From Opisthocomus hoazin (Eukaryota > Chordata > Aves > Opisthocomiformes > Opisthocomidae): a stretch of 64,000 nt of DNA. The position numbers were made by a program, and so were the translations under genes. This document shows positions 25,501 through 37,500 of this stretch, in pieces; positions within the stretch are counted from its first letter, which is position 1, and every line of letters starts with the position of its first letter. The notes under the pieces were generated by a model that did not search any database, was not told where the DNA came from, and saw only the letters and a list, made by a program, of their open reading frames with translations. The stretch spans positions 17,834,417 to 17,898,416 of the forward strand of contig NC_134415.1 of NCBI RefSeq assembly GCF_030867145.1, in the 5' to 3' direction.

Positions 25501-28500
25501 GTACATAGACTGCAGATGGTGATATGGTAGGAGCAGACTCACAATGGAGTTATGTTTGAGCTCCTTTGCTCATTTGATCCACGGTCTAATTAGAGAAAGT
25601 GTTGGCATAGAAAGATGAATGATACAAGACTTCCATCTTTGATGCTGTGTGTGTGGAACAAAATCCTTCCACCGCTTTTCATGGAAAATTCCCTCAGAGG
25701 TTGTTTGTGACCAGTAACAGGCTTTCCATGCATGGACAACAGGATGTGGTTTAAGGAATTCAAAAAATGGAGAAAAAGATCTCCATGCTCCATAATGTTA
25801 AATTAATGCTTTCACAGAAGAACAAAAGCCCATCCAATATACAGCCAGCACGGAGCAGAGGGAGGGTACAGAGTCTGGTGTTCAGAAGAAAAGAATTGGG
25901 AGTCCCCGGGCTTTTCGCCAACTTCATGTCTGATACGTTATGCTGTCTTGCTTAATCCTGTACTTAAACATTTTGCAGGGGACGTGGGCAGACTATGTCC
26001 TTCCCTATAGAACAGATGGGGTGTCTGACTCTCAGCCCCAAGCCCAGCTGTGTTTTTACAGCCCCTGAATGCCACCACGGGCAGCAGCTCAGCTCCCACG
26101 TGCCAGCTTCCCACACCATTGTGCCACATGGCACCTGCCCACAGCCAGCGCCACAGTCACCTTGGCAAGTCACATCAGATCTGACCATGGGATCAGGCTA
26201 GGAGCAGGTTCCCTCTGCCTATCACCTGCCAAGTCACGGTCCCGCTTGCCTTCAGTCCAGACACGCAGCCTGGTAGTCACCAGGTCCTCAGTTTCCCCAC
26301 ACCTCCTGGAGACCTCCTGCCCTCTCAAGGCAGAGGCAGGCAGGCAGGATGGTGCCTATGACTCTCTCAGCTGGACATGTGCTTCTTCACAGCCCAGAAA
26401 AGCAGAAAACGAATGGCATCGTGAGCTGAGCAAGTCTCCAAACACCTGCACTCCAGCACGCGTCCCCCTCCCTCGCCAAGTCCGGCGGGGAGAGCATCCA
26501 CTCAGCCCATGGGGACCAGGCAGCATCTGCAGAGCTCGCCCTTTGCAGCCTCAGCTCAGGGTACACAAACGCTTCCCCAGTGAGGCAGTCACTGACCCAC
26601 CTCAGTGGGACTGGGAAGCACCCAGTAATCTCAGAGTCAATGACAGAAGGGACCTTAATGTGTGTTCCCTGCTTGCTTACAGAGAAGGCTGCTGCTTGAG
26701 CTGCCTTGCTGGTCACCTCGTCCCCTTGCAGCCCCAAATGTGCTGCCAGACCCTGCTCCTGCACGGTGATGCTCCATCATGAGATGGAGATCCCCCCTGG
26801 GGTTCATCCTGCCTTGCTACACCCCCCCTCTGCACTGGCATATGCAGCACGCTGTCAGAATGCATGGCCTAGCTGCAGAGAAGCTCCCATTTGCTCTGTG
26901 TCCTGTACGCCATGGTAATTCACGGTAACACTCCAGCTCCTTGGGTGACTCTCCATAGCCAGTATGTGTGATAATTGACAAAGTTTGTCTGTCCATACAC
27001 CTCTTTACACAGAGATTTTTATCATGGGATTTCTCACCCTTCAGGAAATACCACCAGCCCCAAAAAGGAGGAATATGCATTACAAGAAAAACTATATACT
27101 TGTCGGAAATGTCTCCTGTTGTTTTGTACTCCAGACCTGCCTCAACATCTTGTCTTTATCCAGAGATCCTCGTAAAGGTTAAGGATGTGCATCCTTAGAG
27201 CATCCCCCCCAATCTCTCCAGCCTAAGAAGGAGAGAGACAGACGCAGCTGTGCAAAGAATTCCTCGTGGATGTTTTGAGCAGAACTCCATCTTTAGAGAC
27301 TGAGATTGCACCACCCCTTATCTAGGGCTTACCCTTTTGCTCCTGCCAAGGATCCACTGTACAAAAACAGACACACGATGTAGCCTACCTAAAGTCACAG
27401 GGCAGGATGAGATAAATTCTAGTCTAATGGCAGTTTTGCAGCCTCTCCTTTATCCATCCAGCCCTAAAAAAAGAGTTATGACCTTTCCACAGCCAGTGCT
27501 TCTACCTGTGTAGTTCATCCTTGTCTTTCGGGAGCTCTCCAAGCAAGCCTGCAACAAAATAATCTACGTAAATGCAGAGGAGGCAGAAAATGGACCCTTC
27601 AGACAGCAGTATTGCCTTCCTTGCTGAGCATGAATAAACTAGACAGCTGGATCAAACCCTGGGTTTTGTCTGCTTAACAGGGAAAAAAAAACACTGTCAG
27701 TGGAATTGTGTTGGGAGGGAAGAGGTAGTAAAGGTACAAAGTGCCTGGTCAGGCAAAGCTGGTGCTGGTAGGGGAAGAAAACATGATTCCAGCAGAGCAA
27801 GTTAAGGGGGATTCAGGGGTAAGTTCAGAGCTGGTTCCTCACCACGGCCACAGCTGTGTATAAGTCCAGCGCTGCCTCTGACTCAGCCCCAGGCAGGGCA
27901 GAGGGACCCCAGGCACTCATCACTGAAACGGCCGCTGCCACCTTCGTTTCTCTGTGCAGCTCCTGACAAGCAGGATGGGACGTGCAGGTGGGGAAGCACT
28001 CGCAAAGCCCTAACTCCCCCAGTGCAAGGAGGGCAGCTTCTGTGGGCAGCAAAACAGCCTGTCCCTGATGCCTTTTTTATGGCCCTAATCCTCCCAAACA
28101 CAGCACCATCTTGCTCTTAATTTAATGAACAGTTGTGGGACCATTTCTGCACCATTTCTGGTAGGCAGGTGGGGCAGGGGGACAGAAGGCATGCGAATTA
28201 GCCTTTATGGGGCATGTGATGCGGAAGGGGGGCTCCCCCCAGCTTCAGCTGCCAGGAAAATAGACTGCGCAGGGGCTTAGTATGTCCAGACAGGGCTCCA
28301 AAGGGGGCTCAGCGGGTGATTTGGTGGGGTCAGCCTCCTCTTTGTCCTGAGTAGGAAGACAGCCAGAGTTGGTCTTCCTCAGACACACCAACCTCTGTCT
28401 TCTCACCTGACCGCCCGCATCACTCACCGCTCCCCTAAAATTGAGCGCTGTAGATTAGAGTATCTAAATTAATCTCCAACCCCAGAATGGACTGTTTGGG

Positions 28501-31500
28501 TTATGGCCCAAAGGCCCTACAGAAGGTAGATGCCAGACCACGATTTCTGATTACAAAGACCTAGTCCAAGGCAGGACTTGAGACCTACTCTGGTGCAGGA
28601 GCTCTGAAGAAGAGCCTCCACAGGTAGCAGTGCTGGCCAGCCCATGGACAGGATCATTGCACTTGCTCTGTGCCTCAGGCGTGTGAACTGCGGCAGCCTG
28701 TCTTTCTCCCTCTCTGATGTTTTCTGGAGCGAAGCTGTCTGAAAGCAGCCAAGCAGCTCCTTCCCTTTTACTGTTCCTGTACCTGGTGGTCCCCAGAAGT
28801 GATTGGTACTACCTTAGGGAGGAGAGGCCAGCCTGGAGGAAAATGGGAGTACAAAGAACGTAGCAAGAAGGAGACCATGTGTAGGCAACTTTTCCCACCA
28901 ATTCTGCAGACTGAAGTAGTGGAGTGAACCATAGTTGCTGTAAGGTCTGCTTGCTCCTTGTTCACCCTCTGTTTTGTGACATGCCCAGATGCCTCCAGGC
29001 AAATGCTCTCTCTTCTCCCAGCTTTGATAACAGACCCTTTCATCTTTGCCACCAGAGACAGCTGGGTCCTTTGCGCAATTCCTGCGCTCTGCTCTCAGAC
29101 TGAGAGCAAGCACTGTGCTCAGCTCTCTCAGACGAGCTGAAACAGACGTTTGCTTCGTAGACACTGCCAGGTTTAAAAGAGCATGACAGCCAGAGAGGAG
29201 GAATCTGCTTGCTTCCCTTCTGTGGGCAGGCTTTGCAAAGACCTCAGCCAGCGAGGAAGAAGCCTCCCAGAGCCCCCAGAATACAAGTGGTGTGGGGGGA
29301 GAGTTGCTGACAAAAACCTTGCAGAAGCAGATGTACTTTTGCAGATGAAGACTGTCCCTGTCTCTTCTCTATCCTTATTAGCAACCTGTTTCCCCATCAT
29401 CACCAAGTCTGTGGTCTCAGTCCCTGGAGCCAAGCACAGGGCAGCTGCATGGCTGCAGGGCTTGGAGCAGATGGGCTGTTTTAGTTTGATGCTGAAGGCA
29501 GTGAGACTGCAGGAAAGAGCAGCTGAGATCAGATATTCTTCCTGTTGAACTGAAGACTCCACTCAAAATCTGTTCTCTGGCCTCCTCCTCTGCCTTACCG
29601 AAGAAAAGGTGAGATGAATGTTTCAGGCCCGGGAAGCAGTTGGCTGCAGGAAGGCTGTTAGAACAGGCTGTGTTCCCAGCTTTGAGGCAGGATGCATTAC
29701 AGCAAAAGACTCGGTTCCCATTTCATGCCTGGCTGTATTCTCACCAGAAAACTTCCAGGGGACTGGCTGAGACAGTGAGTCTCAAGTTCTGGGGTGCCTG
29801 TCATCTCTGCAGAGCTCTCTTTGGAAGATGTGGTCACTCCTCGAAGTAATGGTGATGACTGACACTTGTTGAGCATTTTTTGATTTTCTGGGAAGCATTT
29901 CAACATGTTACAAAATCGTGTCTTCTTGAAGTTCAAGAACAGATTGGGATGGTTGCACAAGTAGTGCAAGATAGTCGTGCACTTGAGCCCCTCAGCCTTT
30001 ATCCTGTCAGAGCACCCAGGGGGGTCTCCAGATGTGCACTTGGAATGACCAGCTTCAGTCTCCATTTGTACAGTTATGATACTACTGAAATAGTTAATGG
30101 TCCATGGAGAGAACAGAAGAGTGACCTGGGAGTGCTAAAGAAGTAGTTGGATATGCACTGAGACCTCCCATTTCCTCTTAAGTATCTGTTAAGTTTTGTA
30201 TAGCAATTTCAGGGTCTGAATAATTGATGCAAAACCTGATGTCTCAGGAGATGATCAGGTTGCAGTATATCCTTACAGCTACTCAACTTTGCACAAGGCC
30301 GCCGCTGTTGCTGTGAGCCAAGTCTGAATGGAAAGACGCTTTGTCAAGAGCTTGGAGGAAGGGAGGAGGGATCATAGCAGCTTCCCACCAGACGAGCAGC
30401 AGGGACTTAAATCGGGTGAGCAGGAGCAAAGATGATCTGTGGGGGTTCAGGCATCTGCAAATGAATTTGTGTCAGCAATCTGTGCCCCAACAACTTTCCC
30501 AACAAATTCTGCAGTAGGAATGTAGTCAGATCATAACTGGTAAGAGAGAACAAGAGGACATTTGAAGAAGGCAACAATTCAGTGGCTGGCTGCACTGTGA
30601 ACTTGATTCAGTGATGCACTTTTAGTGAGCAGAAAGGAAAGGCAGGGATCAGTGCACCCAGATTCAAGGTACTAAGCAGAGTTCCTGCATCAACACGAGG
30701 ACACATTATTCATGGAATAAAAATGAGATATAGCCAATCTGCATCTGAATACCTTTCCCTTCTTTCTGCGTCTTCTTCAGCTTTACCTAGCATGTTCCTT
30801 GGCTTAGAGATGATTCAGTCCCACATCTGCAAGCCATGTCAACCATGCTGTTGGGGCTCTTTCTAAGTAAATATGCAATGAATGTGTAGACACATAGTAT
30901 TTAATGTATCCTATGAAGGTGTAGACAGCAAGAGTAACTGAAGGCAGTTCTCTGCCCTTCCTTATGCAGAAAGTTTGATTAGATGACGTATTGGTCCCAT
31001 CTGGTCTTTATAATCTTTAAATCTATGGCTCTAATCCAAAGTTCTCTGAAGTCTTTAGAAAAACAATGACTTCAACGGTCTTTGGTTCATAGCCACAGTA
31101 CTGAACCAACAGAACTTGAATGACACTTTACAAATATGTGGTTATCTTGCCAGGTATTTATAATCCTTGCTTATGATCATGGTATTTGACTAACTTCCCC
31201 CCAAAACAAGCAGATACTACCAGAAGAGACCACAGTCTATCCAAAGGGTCCATACCATAGCCCACAGGAAGTTGCTGGAAGTCTGCACAAAACATTAGTC
31301 ATATACACATCTATTGATGGAAGAATGAATAAAGCCAAGAACCCATCTGAACAAGTGCAAACAGAAAGAGTATTTAAAAAATTGAATACATTTTTTCATT
31401 AAAAACTGTTCACTTAACTGTAACTGCAACTTGTTTTCAACAGCCTAGAGGGAAGTGAATCATACTCATTAGCAAAATCAGCTCAATCAATCCAGTGATG

Positions 31501-34500
31501 TAATCTCTACTGTGTAGAGTTACTGCACTGGAGATAACGGCATGGATTTCATGAATGATGCACTTCTATATAATGCAAACTTTATATATCCAACAGAATG
31601 CAGCTACCTGAAGGGTGTCACCTGTATAACTGTGTGCAGTAGCAGGATGCTCTGTTCATAAACAAGGCTTGGGTAGCAACACAGGAGCTACGATGTTGAA
31701 TCTTACAAAAAGGATGTCTTCATGGTTCAGATTGCTTTTACATTGACATAGCTGGTACCTATCAATCTGTGTGACCTGACAGCTCTGACTACTGTCACTC
31801 ATCAGAAACAAGATGCAGCCACATGGCATCTGTGCTACAACAGGCTCCTGACCGTGATCATTCACCATGACCTCTGAGACACACCTTTGCATGGACTGCA
31901 TTATCTGAGTTGAAGTAGAGAAGCAATTCAGTTTGACAGGCCTTCCAGATCTGCATTTCCTACTCAGTAGGAAAGTGACGGTGGTGACACCACCAGTGAA
32001 AGTGGCCTGCCTACAACCCAATTACCTCTGTGAAACAGCTTATGGCTTTCTTGAACTTGGATGCTGCAGCAAGTGATCTGGTCAGGTCTCATTGCTTCTA
32101 GTGACTCAGAACCAAAACCCCTCTCAATTAATCCCAAGCACTGTTCCTCACAGTATCTTAGAATAGAATCAAGTATAGAATAGAATAGAGTAGAATAGAA
32201 ATAGAAATGGAAGTAGAAATAGAATAGAATAGTTCAGTTGGAAGGGATCTACAACCACCATCTAGTCCAACTGCTTGACCACTTTTATCACCTCTCTAGG
32301 AAGCCTATTCTAGTGTCTGACCACCCTCTCAGTAAAGAAATATTTCCTAATTTCTAGTCTGATCCTCCTCTGATGCAGTTTTGAACTATTCCCACATGTC
32401 CTGTCACTGGACACCAAGGAGAAGAGATCAGCCCTCTCCACTTCCTCTCCTCAAGAAGCTGTAGAGAGCAATGAGTAGTTTACAATTTCATTGGAAGCTT
32501 CCCATCCTGATTACACATTGGCTAGACTTAGCTGGGGTGGTCAGATGAAGTCTGTGTCAGCACTAAGGTGGAACCACAGCTTCAGCTGTTGAAGGCTGAA
32601 GATGTTGTTGTTGTGTCAACACCTTCAGCTCTCCTTGAGTTTCATAGATGCTTGATACATGCCAGAAGATAAGCTTGTTCCCTGATTTCTGGGAGAGGAA
32701 CTGGCCAAGACCGTGACACTGCTAGTGCAGAAAGGAGGCTCAAAGTGTGAAATTTGCAAGCCAGGGCCTCCAGACATTGCATTCAGTCAGGCCCAGCTCA
32801 TAAAGCCCAGGACTTTCCAGTTTCACTACAGGAAACAGCTGAACAGTCCCATCTTGGGAGGTACCCCAGGGCAAGGAGGGGTCTGCCTTCTCCCCTCTCT
32901 GAGGCCGTATCTCATCATAAGCCTGCACGCAGAGAATAATGCTATTAAAAACACAGCAAACATAGCCTGAAAAGGGTCTACCAGAGAGCTCACAAATCAG
33001 AAGGAGGCTAAAAGAGTGCTGCTTGGATACATCCTCCATCACTGCTTGCATGTAGGTACCCGTGTGTGCAAGCAAACTCTTTGACCCAAGTGTTTTCCCC
33101 GTGAGCACAGTCACTGGCTCATGAGATAGGGAGCGACAGTGTTAGCAATCGCTGACGTACCGTGGGGACCACAATGGTCACACAAAAAGCTAAATCTACT
33201 GTGGCTGAAATTTCCTTGTCCCCTGAGCAACCTTCCTCCTGCGGTCTGACCATGAAGGTATCTCTTGCTGCAGGGCCTGTGAGAGCATCCAGCAGTGGAC
33301 AGGAAGCTGTGCAGATCATAACCTGGTTACCACTGAGCCAGGAGACGTGAGATAGAGGTGGCAGGGAACTATGGTGGGAGCAGTCCATCAGGGACACTGC
33401 ACCAAGCTGACCCCTCAAAGCATCCCCCTCCCAGGCAGCCCCTGGGAAGAGAGGAAGAAGAGTCTGATGGCTGAAGCAAGGACTTGAGGATCTCCTCCCA
33501 GGTGCGATGCTGACTCACCAAGCCAACTCAACAAAGAGTCTTTTGAACTTGGCGACTGGTCGCTGCCTGCCATGGCTAGCTTCCTCTCCTGGAGAAAGCA
33601 AGCAACTCCTTGTTTGATATAGCTGCACCTGCTGCAAGCAAGACACCCTCGTTCTTCAGTGCCTGGTGAGAACCAGATTTCTTCCCCTCCCCCTGATTTT
33701 TATGTTTGGGCTAACAGTATTGTAGGGCAAGGGGAAGGAAAACCAATGACCAGATAACTCCAGAAGAACGGGAATTGCCTCCAGGGAGCTCCCCTTCACC
33801 CTGCTCTCTCATCAGCTGAGAAATATTCAACATCGCCCTGCTCTGCTAGTGGCTGAATATTTTATACTATGGCTACAAACGCTCCATTTGTATTCTGTTT
33901 CTCTCTTTCGTCATATCTATTATAAACGAGTAGTGTCTGGCAACTCTCCCAGGGAAGATTTGCCTGGATGGCTATGGATATTTTATAGTCAAATTGTGAG
34001 AGTAAACCAGCTTTCAAGTTCTGTAGAGGGGGGAAAAAGGTAATAAAAGGGTTATTAAAAAAATAAATAAATGTCGGGGTTTTATATGGCTTCTTTTCAT
34101 AGTGACAGAGCTTCAGTTTGCTCCACGATGGGCTGGAGCTGCTAGGAGAGGCTTGGGCTGGGAGATGTCCTCTTGCTGGCACTGTCTGCCAACAGGAGCA
34201 ATCTGATACACTTTTGCTAAGTGCTACGGCTGGCTCAGCAGGGCTGGCATCTGGCTTGGTAGGAACTGGCTGGCACTACATGACCCAGGGGTTGGGGCCA
34301 CATCTGCAGGCTCAGGGATAGCTGGCTATATGGGAAGCAAGACATGGCCCAGAGTTGTAGCCATGCCATATCTACCTTCGTATTGTCACATATGTGACAC
34401 AGGTAGAAGGCCAGGGTCTGTCGCCTCATTTGACAGAAGTCGTCCTAGTGAGGAGCCCTGCATCTGAGAGGGGGCACTCTCCTCCTACCCAGGGCTAAAG

Positions 34501-37500
34501 AAGAGCTGAAGAAACTTGCTTTGCCCTCAGCCAGGCTGCCGCTTCCTCAGGGGACTCTGAGAGGAGTTCAGCCACCAATGGCATCGAGCCTGGCACCATC
34601 CGAACAAGCTAAAGCTCTCTGGCAGGGTTTCACAACCTCTGCACAAGCAAAACCAGCCAGGGAATAACCAACGTGCATCAGAAATGTAGCTCGAGCCATT
34701 AGACCTGCTGGTGAAACAGAGCGTGCCCCAGACGCGGGTTCGTTCAGGCGTGCGTAAGGATGAGGACAGCTATGCCAGAGTGCTGCCAGCATGGCAGCCA
34801 GGAAAAAGACGAAGTCGTGTAAGAGTTAGTAAGTAGCATAGCAGGAATGATGAAAACCAGACAATTTTAGGATTACTAGGCATTCTGATTTTTCCTGGAG
34901 AGGTCTCAATTTCATCCTGGTGCCTGGATATGTAGAATAGAAGCCAAAACAATTACAGAATATCATGACTGGCCTTAAAAGTTCAGAAGAGAGAGCAAAT
35001 ACAAGGCACTGAATTTCAATTTGCAGACAGCTATATTGTGGGTTCGCTAGACCAAGCCACATATTCCACAGCCCAAGAGAAAAAGAACCTTTTCTCATTT
35101 CTTTCACTTTCATTCTCTGACTCTATCTAGTCAGTCTAATTTTAAAATAATTTATTCACTCTCAGCCCAGCAGCACCCACCCTGGAAATCATCATATGGC
35201 ATTAAAAACTCTGTCCACCTCGCACAAATTTATCAGCCCATTTCTGCAACAAGGGGAAAATGGGGAGCAGGCAGGGGCAGAAACAGTGAGTATGAAGGGA
35301 AAAATCAACGGATACAAAAGGTGCCTGAAGCCGAGGAATAGAAAATGGCACACAGCAGCTTTCTTAGGTCTTGGGAGTCACTGTATCTTTTGCTGTGGGC
35401 AATTTGTGGGTGGAGCAAGTAAATAAAGTGTTAAAAGGCTAAAAGCCAAAAACCCATAATGTATTGATTCCCTGGCATGCCCAGTCCGCCCCATCTCCAG
35501 ACAGACCACCACATGAGAGCTGTAAAACAGAGCTCTCTTCCAAAACCTAAGCAAAGCTGACGGGCTTATACTTTCCCGGTGAAATGAGCTTGGAAATATG
35601 ACACATAGCTGTATTCTAAAGGAAACACAGCAGGAGAGGGCTCCTCCCTCCACTTCTTTCCTTGCCAGTCTCCCACTGGTCTGGGCCACCCATCATTGAA
35701 ATCACAAAGGATGAGATCCCTTTCCAAGCCTCCAGGAGAAGATGTGCAGGAATTAGGCAACGAGGCTGACTGACCACAACAGACCACTGCAGGGAACAAG
35801 GGAATTTGCATTAACAGCTGGACTCTGTCAGCTAAGCAAGACCAGCAGGTCCAGGAAAGCCTGGTGTGAACCAACGCTGACAGTGCTCTGCCTGAGCAAC
35901 CCTCTGCCATCGGTGTGAAGGCAGCGTGGAACAGCCTGTCTGCACGGGGAATACAGGTGTGTGCAGACACCTCGGACCTAGCTGGACTCTGAGCGTGGAC
36001 AGCAAACACAGGCCCTCAGAGCAAAGACAGAGATGGGGGCCTGCTCAGTGAACTGCAGCCCAGCTCTTACCACCCAGGGCCAACAGGATCAGGGTTTCAG
36101 CCTTGCCCCCACTGAGAGGAGGAGATTCCAGATTTTGCAGCTTAACCGCTCTGCTGTGCCACACAGGTGCAGAGGCGTAATGGCTGGACTCAGGAGCATG
36201 TTCCCTCCCAATGACATCAATGGTGCCAAGGCAGAGAGCTGTTAATTAACCCCGTTTATTGAAGGGCGGACACATTCCTGCCTGGGCCCTGATTTTTCAG
36301 TCAGGCTCCAGTCCAGCAGGTGATTAATAACCCAGTGTGCTGTGGGAAGAGTGTATCTATTATTCAAATTAATGAAATTATAATCAAGAGGTGACGAATT
36401 AGCAATTGCTCCTTGACTGGATATGGAAACTCATTAGTGTGCCAGGCGCTTCTGTGGTGCTTGCTGCACTCATAGGCTTACGGTTAGCGAGGAGGGAGTC
36501 GGGCAGAGCAGACAGCCCCTTGGCAGAGCTGAGGGAACATGCATCCTGCCCACCCCAAAATAGCTGCGGCCACCGCAGAGCCCTCTGGTCCCACAAAGCC
36601 CCTCCACCTCTGTCTCCTTGCCGACAGACAGACTGTTCACCTGGTGTCCTGCTGCCTAGAGAAGGTGGCTGTGGCTGTGAGCAGGGGAAACGTCTGCGCA
36701 GGAGTACAATGCCCTTTGCTGTGGAGGGTAGGGAGCCTCACGTGGAGGAGCAAGCCAGAGGAGGAGAGGTGATGGCTGACTGCAAGATGCTGCCCCGAGG
36801 ATGGGCTGCAGCAGGCTCACAACCCTGACACTGCTGGGGTGTGGGTAAGGGACAAGTATCTGAAAGCAACAGCCCACCCTGGTGCTCCGAACACCTGAGT
36901 AGGACTCCCACCCTCCTGGATAGCTGGCTGCAGGCACAGCTGGCAGAGCAAGCGGCTGGAGGTCTTCCCTGACAGCCTGCTCTAGGCTGGGTTTACCCTT
37001 CCCTGGAGGGTACTCACCAATGTGCTTCCCGTACATGTGGTAGTAGAAGGAGACACAGTAATACTTGGCAGTAATGTTGTAGAGGGGGCTGATGAGCCGG
37101 GCTTTGTCTCCCGTCACCCGGGGTCGGGACGCCTCGATGAACATGTAATAACCTACAGAAGGAGAGGGAAAGGTGTGCAAAGGCAGTGTGCATTGGGCCT
37201 CCCTCACTGCAAGTGATGAGATGCCCGAGGCTGGGAGGCCGCTCCTCCTGTGAGAGACATGGCCCTGCTCTTCCCCCCTGCTCTGCACCGGGTCTGATCC
37301 GGGCCAGAGGCGCTTGCAGGATGTCTGCAGTGCCTCCCCTGCCGCTGCGCTATGGAGGGGAGAGCAGGAGGGACGCATCAGCAGACCTGCTGCGAGACCA
37401 CGCAGCAGATGAGTCCCTGGACATGCACACACACATCTGTCTGGGTGCAAAGTTAGCCTTTCTCCTGCAGCACAAGGAGCCCCAGAGCTGACTGCACTGT

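Larger units (their letters stand above)
19107..37017 (-). other. 17.9 kb MDGA1 intron inside the MAM domain
   Basis: The largest complete intron in the window splits the MAM coding sequence at a Gly codon (phase 1). It contains a degenerate CR1 at about 19350-19755, a better preserved CR1 at about 32158-32481, a CR1-type 3' end at about 30940-31035 and enhancer-like blocks near 24.3-24.6 and 36.2-36.5 kb. The rest (about 19.8-24.3, 24.6-30.9 and 32.5-36.2 kb) shows no exon, RNA gene or recognisable repeat to me. Confidence 0.8.

Noticed and set aside
26069..26782. 237-codon plus-strand frame
   Set aside because: Ser/Pro/Cys-rich composition with no domain pattern and no splice-site context; chance frame.
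36656..37450. 264-codon minus-strand frame taken as one gene
   Set aside because: Only 37018-37152 is coding; the rest is read-through into the two introns past clear splice sites.
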